NCBI GenBank assembly: GCA_964036045.1
Contig: OZ038382.1
Location: 148,874,961 to 148,938,960, forward strand
DNA from: Eutreptiella sp. 'Long Island Sound 2002'
Taxonomy: Eukaryota > Euglenozoa > Euglenophyceae > Eutreptiales > Eutreptiaceae
Direction of reading: 5' to 3'
DNA: 64,000 nucleotides
In this document: positions 34,338-46,616 of the stretch, one piece after another
Layout: every line of letters starts with the position of its first letter
Numbering within the stretch: the stretch's first letter is position 1
Notes under the pieces: model-generated
What the model saw: the letters and a program-made list of their open reading frames with translations, nothing else
What the model was told of the DNA's origin: nothing
The model's database searches: none
Made by a program: the position numbers and the translations under genes

Positions 34338-37300
34338 TCAGTCCCTAGCTTTAGTCTTGGAGGCAAGCGTCTCAGCGAGCCTCAGCAACTCACCAAGGTT
34401 GTTCTGGGACAAGTAGTCGACCAGAACTGAGTTTAGGCGCCCCTCAGGTAGAACAAATGCAGAGAAGGGCTCCCAGGTGGCCTCTTCGACTCCAAACCCT
34501 TCCCAGAGGGTGAGGAAGCGCCAACCCTGGCGATAGCGGTGCCGTAGGACAGACTTCACTAGGTAGAAGCCCTCCTTAGCCATCTCCTCGGCGTTCATGT
34601 CGGGGAGTTCACCTTCAACTTCCATAGGGCTGGCAGCCCCTTGTAGGTCCAGAGCGGCGATTTCCTCGTCGTTCAGCTCCCACTCCTCCCCACAGAGGTC
34701 TTCAGGATCATGGTAGCGCTTCAGGTGTTGAGCAGCGCACACCAGGGTCCCCCCTAGACGGGGAGAACACCGCACGGTGATACGGTGTCCATCCACAGAT
34801 AGGATCTTGTACGGCCCGAAGTATGGGTCATCGCTGGTAGAGCGTGGCTAGGCGGGTAGTCGACTGTGGTGCACCAGCACCCAGTCCCCCTCTTGGTAGG
34901 TGGCCGGTACACGGTGCTTGTTCTTCTTATTCCACTGACGCTCCCTCACTCTCTGGAGCATAGCCTTGGCCTTGTCCACCTTCGCTTGTTGCTCTTGGAC
35001 CCATTCACCCACAGAAGAATGGGTGTCCTCTGGATAGGGGGCATGTAGGAACCATGCCGGGCGTCCCAGGAATAGCTCATGGGGCGAGTAGCCAGTAGCA
35101 GAACTCTCTTGGGAGTTCATCATCAAGGATATGACGGGGAGTAGTCTCACCCAGTCTCTGGTGCGTTCAGTTTTGCACCATATCCTGACGTTCTCCTTCA
35201 GGACACGAATCTGTCGCTCACATAGGGGGTTGCTCGTGTGAGAGTAGGGGATCCCCGTAGACACCTGGACATTGAGGGATCTCAGGACCCTCTTGTACCA
35301 GCCAGTATCTGAGCGTACTCGCACGTCCTCATCGGAGTTGATCTCCTTGGGCGCCCCATAGACACAAAACCACTCTTCCAGGAGTATCTTGATAGTCTCT
35401 TCCCCGGTAATGTGCTTGGTACATGGGAACACCCTGGTAAACCTGGTCAACCCACAGGTTACCACGAGGGCGAAGTCATAGCCCCCGAACTTCGGCATCT
35501 CCGTGTAGTCCACGTATAGAACACTGTTGGCACAGTGTGGGATGGGCAGGGTCGAGTAGAGACCTCTGTCCCTGATATCCCCTGGTTTACAGGACCTGCA
35601 CGGGCACTTGTCCACGATAGGCTGGAGTGTCTTCCGCAGTTGGTCGTCAGTCCACGTAGTGTGGAACCACTGCTTGAACAGCCTCAGGGTACGGTCAGCA
35701 CCCACATGACCACTGGACTCATGGGTCCACTTCAGCAGCGCTGGGACTCGGTCACTAGGCACCACGATGCGGTCCTCGTGCCAGAGGTAGCTCTTGTCCC
35801 GCTTCCACTGGTCTTGGTTGACCAGGAGGGGTTCAAGGCGTTTCTCCAGGCGCCGGTAGATATCCCAAAACTCCGGTAGGTACTCCGATTGTTGGAGTCC
35901 ATCCAGGGGGCGTATCATGGTCATGTTCAGGTCCAGGTGTACGTCCATACGGCTAAACGCCTCCTTAGCCAGCGCTTCAGACCGGGCACCAATCAGGGCG
36001 TCGAAGTTGTTGCGGCTGTTGTAGTCGGCGCACTCGTTCTTCACTCCCTGGATATGGTGTACCGTCAGCCGTAGTTGACTGAGGTAGGTCCACCAGCGAC
36101 GTAGCTTGGCCTTCTCAGGTGGGGGACCCTTCTGGAAACTGCGGACCGGTTCTTGGTCGCATAGCCAGACCACAGGGTTACTCCCCAACAGTCGTGCTTG
36201 TGAGGATAGCACCAGCATACCCGCGAGCAGTTCCTGCTCTTAGGTGGAGTAGTTCCCCCTGGCCTGGTTCCACTTCCAGTTCCAGTGGCCCAGAGGTACT
36301 AGGACCCACTTGTCGTCAGGGTAGCTGTGCTTGAGGGTTCCATCTCGGTTGAGACCTTCCGTCCCCCATTGGGAAATGGCCGAGTCGAACTCCTCCTTCT
36401 CTAGTGCTTGCCATTGGAACAACGTTCCACCACCGCCCACATTGCTGGCGTCGGTCACCAGGATAATCTCCCCTTGTGCCCTAGGCACGCCCAAGCACTT
36501 AGCGTTGGCTACCTTGTCTTTGAGCTCGTCAAACGCTTGTTGCTCTTGTGGGCCCCAGCGCCAAGTAGTACTCTTCTTGATCAAGTCCGTCAGAACGGCG
36601 CTGGTATAGGTGAAGTTCTTGATGTGGCGGCGATAGAAGTTGCACGCCCCAATGAAACTGCGTACATCATGAAGTCCTTTCTTGGGGTCTTCGTGTCGTA
36701 CCTTGGCATCCATCAGGGGTTTGGCCTTAGAGGCCGCTGGGGTCCACCACCCATAGCCAACGTCAAACCCCAAGTACTGCATGGTCTCCTGCATGAACTC
36801 ACACTTCTCCAGCTTGAGTCGTGTGTGGTTCTCCTGGCAGACCGCAAAGAACTCACCCAAGAGGATTAGGTGATCCTCCTGGGTATTGGTGCCGAGGCAT
36901 ACATCGTCGATGTGAGCCTCCATCTGAGCTCCTGCACCTTAGGTCTCCTTCGTAGGATGGACAAGATCTTGTTCATCAGCTCTTGGAACAGAGCGGGTGC
37001 GTTAGCTGGGCCAAATGGCATGACCTTCCACTTGAATACCCTCCCCTGAGGGGTGATGGAGGCCAGTAGTTCCTGCGCGTTGGGCGTCAGGTCCACTTGC
37101 CAGAATCCACTTCGCTTGTCCATCTTGGTCTTGTAGCGACAGAAGGCTATCTTCTCCAGGGTAGACTCCATATTGGGAATGGACCCTGAGTGGTTCAGCG
37201 TCTTCTTGTTGAGCTCTCCATAGTCCACTACCAGCCGTTTGGCTGTAGACCCAGGTTTAGCCACCAGGAGACAGGGGCTGCAGTGTAGGGGGTAGTCCCC

Positions 37301-39249
37301 GTCCTTGTACTCCAGGACTAGGCCAGCGTCGATACATTCTTGTATCTGTCGCTCGATCTTGTCGGCCTGCTCTTTAGGAGCTGGATAGGGTCTCCTCCGG
37401 ATCTTGTGACCCACGAACTCGGGTTTCAGCTTGAGGTCCATCTGTACCAGCTTGTCACATGAGGCTGGAGGGGGTAGTTCTCCGAACACCTCCAGATAGG
37501 TCCTTATCAGCTTCTGTACCCGCGGGTCCAATACCTTGATCTTGTCCTCCATGTCCTCGTCGGAGTGTAAGTTGCTTGCCCCTTGAATAGACGTCGGGAG
37601 ATGGTCCTCCACCTACTCTTCGCCCTAGAAGCATCTTTCAGCCCTTGGTAGGCATATAGAAGGTCTTGCTCAACCATCTCCGGTGGACGATGGCAACATA
37701 AGCACGCTCGAGGGGGTTCACATACACATTCCTCCGAGAGGTCGTCCTCCTCTGGGGTCCTCACATGGGCGCCCCACACGCTCTTCATGAGCTTGAGATC
37801 AACCTCCCTTTGCCAGGTGGTGATCTTCTGTTCGAGGTCCTCCTTCAATTGGGATAGGTCTCCCATACGTCCTTGCTTCAGTGGCCATCAGCTGCGGGTA
37901 GGCTTCGCGTAGCATAGCTTTTTCGCCACCATCTTCCTCTTGGAATGCACATACTCCCTGAGCCTGGATCGAGGGTCCAGCTCTTCACCCACGGGGTCTT
38001 CCACCCTCATGGAGAGTAGGGGTTTTAGTGGGGCGACGTACTCGGCGTTCTCCACTTCCTCCACCGCGGTCTGCACGAAGAAGGCGTCGTGCTCAGTTTC
38101 GTAGTCTGAGTGGATAGAGCTAGGTAGCTCAGATAGTCCACACTCAGAGACTCCATCAGGGACAGGTACATGACAGGGAGAGTTGGGGGCGTTGGTGTCA
38201 GTCATGACGTACTCCTCTCCTCCGGGTGTAGTCTCAACGGCATCTTGAGGTCGTAAGCGATCCTTCAAGTCACCCAAGGCGAGTCCGTCGCTTTCTCGCT
38301 GTATAGCCTCGACCAGAGTCGGGTCCAGATCCTCCCAGGGAATGGAGGTAAGACCTCCGTCCACCACGCTTAGCATACTCCCCCATCCGGGCTTCCCAAT
38401 GGGCGTCTTGCGTCCCAGAGGCACGTAGATGGCCTCATCAGGTAACCGCACAGAGCTGATAGTCAGCTTGTCAAGGAGGGTTCGCCAGTACTCGTTGCCC
38501 CCATGGGCTCCCCAATCGGGGGAACACACGACCATACGGGAACGTTCCAAGGCCACCTTGGTCAGCACCTTCCCCAGTTCACTGAATCTGGGGTTCCCGT
38601 AGGCCATCCCGAAAGAGGGCCAGTAAAATTTGTAGCTGCAGCTCTTCCCCTTGCTGCAGTATAGGTCCAGTACATGCTGCTTGTCGCTGGCGAACAGCTC
38701 CACACTTAGGTCTTCTCGAGAGTAACCCAACTCCTTCAGACCTTGGTCTAGGACTTCCCCCAATAGTTGATAGTCCTCAGTTTTGGAGGCCGCCATCAGG
38801 TTCGAGGGCTCCTCCTTCGATAGTCTCAGGTAACTCGAGGTATGTTCCGACTGCTCCAGTGGCACAGACTCTCTGCCACTGCCGTGGTCCACGTACAGGA
38901 GGTAGGGCGCTTGCAGCGTCAGGGATTGTATCTGGGAGTGCTGCACGAAGAAGTCAGTACCCAGTACAAAGTCGAAGGCCTCAGTGTCCATCACATAGAA
39001 CCGATGGGCGATAGTTCGAGAGCCCATAGGTACCTCCACTTCACAGTCCCCGCAGCTGTGCACCACATGTCCATCCCCCATGCGTATAGCGGCGGTGGTC
39101 ATGGTGTTCTTCAGGCTCCCACAAGGTAAAATTTTCTTGGCCACTATAGATATTGTGGCGCCAGTATCCAGTACCCCCAGGTATTCACGTCCCCCTAGTC
39201 GGATACGTACCCAAAACACCAGGTCTTGGGTGCCAGCAGAGCGTCCCCG
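34338..39249 (-). pseudogene. pol: Element B' pol, three stops and two frameshifts
   Basis: This is the same protein as B pol, with protease DTG, FAS domain, RT, RNase H, integrase and chromodomain-like end. Comparison with B locates the damage. A TGA near 37888 replaces a Ser codon. A one-base deletion near 37627 shifts the frame between the FAS region and RT. A 16-base deletion near 36935 lies just before the HIDD motif. A TAA at 36240-36242 replaces a Tyr codon in RNase H. A TAG at 34848-34850 replaces a Trp codon before the chromodomain. Where B has stops (15036 and 15684), B' keeps Trp and Gln, so the two copies decayed independently. Confidence 0.9.
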
Positions 39250-39252
39250 TCA
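39250..39252 (-). other. Gag-pol junction stop (UGA-CGG), second B-family copy
   Basis: TGA followed by CGG GGA CGC is identical to the junction of B at 12039-12050. Conservation between two otherwise decaying copies argues that this stop belongs to the functional element. Confidence 0.6.
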
Positions 39253-41739
39253 GAACTCCGCTGGACAGGTCACCTCGAACCCCTTGTTCCGCAATTTGCG
39301 GGCCATCCTCATGAAACGGCTCCTCTTCTTAGCGTTGCCGTCATCACCACCTTCATGTTCACGCTTGGCTCCTTGTTCTTGCTGGGCCTGCATTTGGGAG
39401 CGTGTGGTAGGTCCAGACTGCCCTCGAGAGGGCTCAGAGTTCCCCCCTGGATTAGCGTTGGGGTTGCCTCCGTTCTTGTCCTTGTTCTTGTTGTCGGTCT
39501 GGTGGTTAGCGCCTCCTCCTCGTCCACCTTGACCCTTGTCTTGACCACCTTGACCATGTCCTTTCGACTTGCCCTTGCCGGAGTCGTTCCCTTTGGCCTT
39601 GCCTCCACCTTTGCCTGAGCCTTTGCCAGGATCTTCCCCCTTAAGCTTCGCCGATAGGCGTTGCTTATGGTAGCACTCATCCTCGTAGTGCTTCCGCTTA
39701 CCGCAGAATGCACACGTGATGGTGCAGCGGTAATGATCCTGCAGCTTCGCTTTGGCGCCGGTGTTCTTTTCCTGCTGCTTCCCCTCGACGACGAAGCAGT
39801 CTCGCTGCTCGCAGTCAGAGGCGTGCTGCAGGTGGCCCTGCTCATCTCTGGCATCACACCAGAATAGCTCCTTCACGTTCTCCATGGTACGGGCGTGGGC
39901 GTGTTTGGGGGTAGTTCACTCCCCAGGTCGGGACCCTTGGTACCCTTTGCCTCCAGAACCTCCACCACCAGGACGGTAGTTGTTCAGGTGCTGGTCGCTC
40001 TCCTTATCCAGCGCCATCTCCAGGAGCAGCACGCATAGATCCTCGTAGCGGAGGGATCTAGCCTTGCGCTCAGCCGTCAAACGGCACTCGTCCCATAGCT
40101 CTCGGGGGAGCTTGGCGCACAACCAGAACAGCAGGTCGTCGCTGCTGTAGGAACCGGGCGTCAGTCGTCCAGCCCAGTGATCCAGGTCAGCCAACAGCTC
40201 GGAGACCCTGCCAGGTTTGGGGTTGTTGGGCAGCACGGGCAGGTTCTGGATCTCGGCCCTGATGAAGAGGTCGGTTCCGTAGGTTGGGTACTGCCTCTCC
40301 AGGGCAACCAACACATCGGCAAAGGTGGCGGAGTTAGTTACGATCTGCCTGACCTGCTTCTCCAGGTACTTGGTCTTGCAGCACTGCAGGAGCAGGTCGC
40401 ACTTCACTCGCCCACTCGCGTGGGTTTGGCCGGTCAGTCGTAGGAACCGGCCAAAGTTCTCAGCGAACTCGCTGAGGTCCTTGCCTGTGAACTCAGGCAG
40501 GTTCACCACTATCTTGGAGGTGGCAATAGCCTTCGCCTCCTGAGCTCGGCGTCCTTCAGGGCGTCGGGTCTTCTTCTTCTTCTTCTTCTGCTTCTTACCC
40601 TTGGGGTCCTCGGGGTCCTCAGGGTCTTTGTCATCTGAGGGCGAAGAAGAATCCATCGACGGCGGCCCGTCATCGGAGGGGTCTCCGCCAAGATCACTAG
40701 AGCCATAAGGCTCTACGTCCACCATAGCCCTTAAGGCTGTCAGCCCCAGCTGGTCCAGCTCGGCCCTCGTCGAGTTCGTCACGTGGCTGTAGGGCGGCTG
40801 GGCCGTTCTCGGGACGAATGGACTTCTCGGTATTGCTGCAGGAGTCGGCATCGGTCGGCTCCTCAGGCTCCCCAGGGTATTTGTCAACCCTGCCGCCAGG
40901 TGGTTAGCCTGTACTCGGTGGGGTGACATTCCCACCGTCGTAGGTGACGCATGGGACGGGATCATCAGGGGCTCCAGCTTCTCACGGATCTCTTGAGTGA
41001 GGTCGCCCACGATTTTCGAAGTGGCTCCTCGGAGCACCTCGTTGATCTCGGACCGCGTCAGGGACCTGTTGGAGGATCTTCCCGATCCTCTACTCCTGCC
41101 TCCCAGAGACTCTGGTCCTCTCCTCAACCCACTCAAGGGTGCATACCCAGGTGCATACCCAGGAGCATACCCAGGAACATCCATGTAGGTTCCAGTGGCG
41201 TGGAGTGGATGGGGATAGTCAGCCGCATACCATCGCGGCGCAGAGCTGGAAGCCACCGGCTCACTGGCAGTAGTTGCCTCATGGAGCGCAGTGGTAGGTG
41301 GGCCCATACCATAGGCGGAGAAGGGAGGCATGCCAGTAAAGCCTGTGCCCTCTGCCATAGGCGGGTTGGTTGTGGAAGTGGATGTTGCGGCGGCTGGGAG
41401 TGTGGTGGTTATGGGAGAGGGTGATGCATGGAGGCCAGAAGCGCTTGGTGCGCCTTCGAAGGTAGGGACATCCGTCGGGTCTTGCCCTTGCTCCTCTCCT
41501 TCGTCTGCTCCGTCTCCAGCATCCTTCTCGCTCTCTCTCTTCCTCTTTGCAGGCTGCGCCACCACCTCTTCGACGGACAGGGCCCCGAAGGCCATCTGGA
41601 GTCCATCCAGGGAATCCTCAGCTGCATCCACTGGCCCATGTAAGGGCTCCGCCGAAGGTACAGCGCCAGGTGCCGGCCTTGCCGGTGCCTCAGGCGCTGG
41701 CGCTGTCTTCACATCAGCGTCCTCCTTTCCTGGATCCAT
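39250..41739 (-). pseudogene. gag: Element B' gag, one premature stop
   Basis: This encodes the structural Gag of the B family, 829 codons from the ATG at 41739. The N-terminal third is acidic and Pro/Ala/Ser-rich. It includes a three-fold PGYA repeat encoded by a 12-base tandem repeat near 41145-41185. A Lys-run segment (about 40560-40600) could be a nuclear localisation signal. A capsid-like region covers about 40510-39980. A TGA at 39918-39916 interrupts the frame. The C-terminal piece then carries a canonical zinc knuckle CX2CX4HX4C (about 39714-39673) and a Gly/Lys-rich, likely RNA-binding segment. It ends with TGA at 39252-39250, in frame with pol. Confidence 0.87.
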
Positions 41740-41825
41740 CTTAATCCGCCCTTCTGCTTATAATTGCCTGTACTCAGAGCACTGGTTGTACGGCGCGGGG
41801 TCGCTGCCGGTGCAAAGAGACAGGC

Positions 41826-41840
41826 TGCCTCTTGCTACCA
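41826..41840 (-). other. Primer binding site of element B'
   Basis: On the minus strand TGGTAGCAAGAGGCA starts right after the 5' LTR end. It shares TGGTAGCA with the PBS of A, with one extra A, and is probably also Met-tRNA-like. Leader sequence (41740-41825) separates it from gag. Confidence 0.65.
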
Positions 41841-42635
41841 GAAAGGTTTATAGTGTTTTCAGCACTGTGTTTTGCTTCTCCTGCTGCTTGCTGTAGGTGT
41901 TGGGTTTCCTGCTGCTTGTTTTAGAAGATGAAAAGCTTTTGTTTGTTGAAATACAGTAAAGCCAAGTCAATCCAGGACAGCCCAAGCCAATAGTGTGCAA
42001 AGAGAAGAGGATCAGGATCAAAGCATGAAGGGCTGCAGTGTAAACAGTGAAAGATGATTAGATATTCACAGAAACTGCAACTCAGGTCACAAATGAATGC
42101 ATATTCACAAAGATAGCTGAAATGTTTTGGGAAAAGAGTTAGAAAACTGCCTCAGGATCACTCTCTCTCCATAGTGCCATCTTAGGAGATGTGCACTCTT
42201 TGTTTTGGGTCCCATATGTGCTGAGGTGGCATGGTATGTGGCGATGAGGTCACTGCCATGTCACATGGGATCTTCCTACTTAGCTAGGCTGACCGGGAAT
42301 TGAACCCAGGACCTCTCAAAAAGAGGTGACAAGCCCCCTAGGGTGCATACCACTAGGATAGCTAAGAAATCATGGAAAAACATAGATAAATTCATAGGCT
42401 CTACTTTAGGTATGTCAGTGCTCAGTCAACTCAGGAAAAGATGAATAGCTTCACATTGAAAGGGGATTAAGGGGTCCACTCCATATCCTGATTGGGTGTT
42501 TGGTTCCATAGGTCAAAATGTGTTATCACCAGTTTTGGTGGGACCAATACTAAGATTAAAATGCATGGATGCTCAGTGCATCTCTAATACAACTAGAGTA
42601 TGCCTCAAAGCAATGGAAAAGCACTTTTTCTTACT
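41841..42635 (-). repeat. 5' LTR of element B', truncated to its last 0.8 kb
   Basis: It matches the terminal part of the B' 3' LTR at about 99 percent where I compared them, including the tRNA-like stretch at about 42281-42363. Homology stops at 42635, inside the LTR, where unrelated sequence begins. The first 1.9 kb of this LTR is missing from the window. Confidence 0.85.
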
Positions 42636-45314
42636 ATGCCCTGCTCAGTCCGGACCCTGAAACCCTGCCAATAAGGGAGGTGTCCCGCCCAGCCACAGGC
42701 GAGTTCCTGGGAACCAAGTGGCTCCAAGGCCAACTAACAGTGGCTCCCCATGCTCCCTGAACGGCGGGTCCCAACTCCACTCTGAGCCAGAGATATGACC
42801 CCGCTAATATCCCCTAGGAGTTGGTAGCTGAAAATGGGCTGTTTCAGCCCAAACTGATATTAGCTCAAAAATCTCCAAAATTGACCCCTCGTTTGGACCT
42901 GCCAGAGGTAGGGACGAGGCAACTGACCCTATGCCCTTCGAGTATGAACTCCCTGAAGCCCCCACCCAACCTGGTTCCCTCTGAGGTACCGGCATCAGGG
43001 CACCACGGGTTCGTCAACTGGGGTCATGATGTCAAAATCACCAAAATTGGCATCATTCTCACGCGTGGTTCGCCCGGCCAGGGCAAGGCCAATGGCTCAC
43101 AGGATAGGAGGCAGTACCTAGGACTTATATCTGAGTGTACAACTTGGAATTGGGTCCGGGCTTTTCATGGGCAAAGAGATATGGGGCCGCCAATTGACCA
43201 CACGGGGGGTTGAAATTGGGGTTCAAAAAGGGGGTCATTTTGGCTGCTCGAAATGAGCCAAAATTCAGGGTCCTCCCAATAGTATATCTCCACGCCGGCT
43301 TGGAGATCGGATCCGCCATTCCATACGCAATCCACCAGGAGTCGGACAAAGACTCCCATGCACTTGGCTCTCAAAGATCTTCATGCCACTTGGCGTGGTG
43401 ATGATCCCAATTGGGTCCACAAATGCCAAAATGGCAAAATTGCCCACACTCACTTTGGGCTAGCACCTTAACGAAGGTTGCTCCGCTTCGCCCACGTGGT
43501 GTGTGAACCATGGGGACCAGTATACATAACACCCATGTGATATATGGTCCATTGGTCCATGCGTCCGGCGTGCACGGGTGGGCTCAACATAGTGCACGGC
43601 GGGCAGAAAATGTGGAAAATCGCTCAAAATGGCCGAAAATGCGCACACTCATGGTTGGGGCAAATGAGGCACATGCCCGACTTGGACCGGAGTGTGCCAT
43701 AGGATTGGTATCAAGTCATATGCGTCCAGCATATCTTTTGGGCGTCGCCCAACTTCTCCGGTTTTGGGAATGGCAGGGTCGCCAAGTGAGCCCATGATTT
43801 GGGATAGTCCCAAATCGCCAACATGGCGGCCACGGTATGCCCAGCCCAAGAGGAGTTATTCGCCGGGTCCAAGATATGTTGGGCACCGAAGTATGTACCC
43901 CCATAACATACTTGAGTCATGATGTCAATTGAGCACAACGTTGAGATACAAGGTTGCCACTTGACATCATGACGGGCAAAGAACAGCAATATTGGTGAAA
44001 AAAACACCCAAAAGTGCCTTGAAAGGCGCACAAATATATTATAATATCTTCGGCTTGGATTGAGTAATCGACCAATCCTTCTAAACACAATGACTTGACA
44101 CCAATGACCTCGGATTCCACATATGTGCTCCACTTGGGGCGCTTTGAAAGGTTACGAGCGCTACTTCCCAAGTGGGCACATGAAAATATGGAAAATTGCA
44201 AAACACAGACCTTGCTCCCAACGCATCCCTTTGGGATCGCCACACAAGCTTCCCTCCACGAAGGTTAGGCTCGCAATTGATCGTGGGGAGTATGGAGAAG
44301 GGGCTTGCGCAATATGAGGTCCATTGGCGGGTTTGGCTTGGAGCGATGGACCCGCCAAATGGGCACGCAACACAACACATGGCACATATCACATATTGCC
44401 CAAAAAGGTGGCTCCCCCCACGATATGTCATGCCCCTCCAAGGGCATAACTTTGTGTCAATCGCTCATAGGAACTCAAGGAAAAGTTTCTATGCAACACC
44501 AACACTCGCGCGCTACACTCGAAAGTTGTCTTAACGCACGCAATATCATGGCCATAGAGTTATAACGCAAACTCTACCCTCTTGACCATGATCCATTACT
44601 CTAGCGCGCACGTGTGGAGACGCAAGGCGTATAATGCTTCCTAAATTACGTCGGGAGTATTGTGAATACATCCCACGTTTCCTTATTGTCATTCCTCGCA
44701 AGCGGCACGAGATATGAACCTGACAAGTGGCCTCACGAATCAACTTTGTTTTGCCCATATCTCTAAGACAAATGGAGGGCAAGACAAAAGGAAAGTTGAT
44801 TCGTGCATAGGGAAGCACGTAGGTCCACTCGAAAGAGGTCAAATCAAGTGCGGGGATGTCGAAGTCGAAAATACGATCTCGACATCCTGAAAAATTTGGA
44901 TTAAGGTTGCGAGTGTAGAATGTGAAAATTGCGGATGCATCAATGCAATTCCTGAAGACTTTAGAGTCTTTGTCACGATTTGCGCTAAAATATCTGTATA
45001 TAACAGTTAAACTGGCGGTTACGCTAAAGTCGCGAACTAACCGCCAGCTGTCAAAACAGTGAATATCAGAACGAAAGCGTAAAAATTGACGGAAACAATA
45101 TGAAAATAAAACCCTGTTGATTCCTGATATTCTGATATATAAATCTCCGCTGGCGGTGCATCGGTTGCGGATGCGGGGCTTTACGGCACGGAACACCCTC
45201 CCGCCGGGCTTGCACCGGGCGTCAACGGGCGTCTTCCCTTCCGTACATGGGGTTAGTGGACCGGAGACCAGTTGTATGCCCTACCCTAGCCATGGGGTTC
45301 TGGGTACCGCTTCA
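42636..45314 (-). repeat. Divergent A-family LTR (old solo LTR or remnant)
   Basis: On the minus strand it starts TGAAGCGGTACCC at 45314, comparable with TGAAGCCGG of the A LTR. It shares, in the same order, the promoter-like block (45113-45155), the hairpin (44854-44887), and segments around CTTCCTAAATTA and ATGCCCCTCCA. Identity is patchy and low, so it is an older or separate subfamily. Homology is clearest at 44400-45314 and fades below about 43900. The far end next to B' is not defined by a motif. No PBS or polypurine tract adjoins it. Confidence 0.65.
44854..44887 (-). other. Hairpin in divergent LTR with compensated pair
   Basis: Arms GGATGTCGA (44854-44862) and TCGACATCC (44879-44887) are perfectly complementary. 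In the A LTR the outer pair is C-G, and here it is G-C, so both sides changed together. Confidence 0.6.
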
Positions 45315-46616
45315 GCATAACCCGCTGCCTGCCGGCGGCTCTGCGCCGGCGCCGTGGGCCGCAACAGCACGGTGGCACCCAGGAGTACGCAGACGAGGCG
45401 GCCCGCCTTGATGCCTGCCTGGGGAAGGCGGGGGAGCAGGCCATAGCGAGGAAACCTCTCCCCCCCCCCCCCGCACTGACCCACCAGCGGCCGGCCGGAC
45501 CGCGCCCGGCGCCCACGACCGCCGGGCGACCCGTATATACCCAGGGGGGGTGCACCGCAGAGGAAGGGCCGGGGGCTGGGGGGCCACGGGCCGCCCCCCA
45601 GGGGGGAGGAGAAGGGAACAGCGGCGCGGCCCCCCCTCCCCTCTCCCCCCCACTCCCCCCCGGCCTGCGGACAACGGGGGCGCCGACCCGCTCCCCCCCC
45701 CGCGGCCAAGGGGGCGTCCCCCCTCCCCCAGAAAGGACTGTGACGCCCGGGAGGGGGACGCAGCTGGACCTACACGCCGCGCGCCCCCACACCCCCCACT
45801 GCCCGCCCCCGCGGGGGTCGCGGCAGGCGGGCGAGCCTGCACCAGCGCGCAAGAACAGCGCGCGGGCCACGCCCGGGGGCGGCGCACCAAAATGCACCGG
45901 AGCAGTATGGGGGCCGCGCCCCCAGGGCCCGAGCGTCGCCGATGACGCCCGCAATGTTGCCCGCCCAGGGAGGGCAGAGGGACGGACCGAGGCAACACGA
46001 CCCCCCGGCCACCCGGCCCCCTGGCCACTCCCCCGGAGGGGCGGCTCACGGACCGCCCCTCCCCCCCCCCCCCCGCCAGGCTGGCCCGCCGGCGGCAGGC
46101 CGCACCCGGCGCCCGGGGCTGCCCCAGGACCCCGGCAGAACGCATACACCGGGGAGGGATGCGCCGGCGACGAGAGGGGGGCCGAGCAGGGGGCCGCAGG
46201 CCGCCCCCCCCAGAGAGGGGTGAGGGGAGCCACGGCGAGATCCCCTCGATCCCCCCAGCCCTCCAACCGACCCGCAAGCCACGGGGACGCCGGCCCCCAG
46301 CCCCCCCCGAGGCAGAGGCAGTGATCCCGCCCCCCCCAGGGGGACCGCGGCGCCCGGGAGGGAGGCCGGAGCAGGGCCCGCCCCCACGCCCCAGCCGCCT
46401 ACTCCCGCAGGAACCACGACGGGCAGACGAACCCGTGCCAGCACACCAGGGCGCCGCACGGACCGCGCCCGAAGACAGCAAGCGAGCACCAACCGGAACG
46501 GTATGGGGGCCACGCCCTCCATGGCCAGAGCGACGTCCAGAACACCCGCTATGTTGCCTGCCCAGGGAGGGCAGAGGGACGGACTGAGGCAATGCGACCC
46601 CCCCCCCCCCACCCCA
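45315..46616. repeat. Very GC-rich tandem-repeat locus, left part
   Basis: This sequence has many C and G runs, and a unit of about 595 bases occurs twice. For example GTATGGGGGCC occurs near 45906 and 46501, and CCCAGGGAGGGCAGAGGGAC near 45965 and 46560. A partial further copy is suggested near 45405-45480. Long open frames exist on both strands because stop codons are rare in such composition, and none resembles a known protein. The insertion of A' at 46617 interrupts the locus, which continues at 59822. Confidence 0.7.
46613..46616 (+). repeat. Target-site duplicate of A', left copy
   Basis: CCCA abuts the LTR end at 46617 and recurs at 59822-59825 next to the other LTR. The surroundings are C-rich, so a chance match is possible. 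A five-base duplicate would need one change. Confidence 0.55.

Larger units (their letters stand above)
31290..42635 (-). mobile_element. Element B': decayed B-family copy with truncated 5' LTR
   Basis: On the minus strand the order is truncated 5' LTR, PBS, gag, in-frame stop, pol, polypurine tract, 3' LTR. Gag has one premature stop and pol has three premature stops and two frameshifts. The two LTRs agree closely over the 0.8 kb they share, and differ more from the LTR of B. It lies tail-to-tail with B across element C. Confidence 0.92.

Noticed and set aside
45286-46592. Long open frames (326 and 426 codons, minus strand) and plus-strand frames in the GC-rich locus
   Set aside because: Several frames are open at once because stop codons are rare in this composition; products are Gly/Pro/Arg-rich without recognisable domains.
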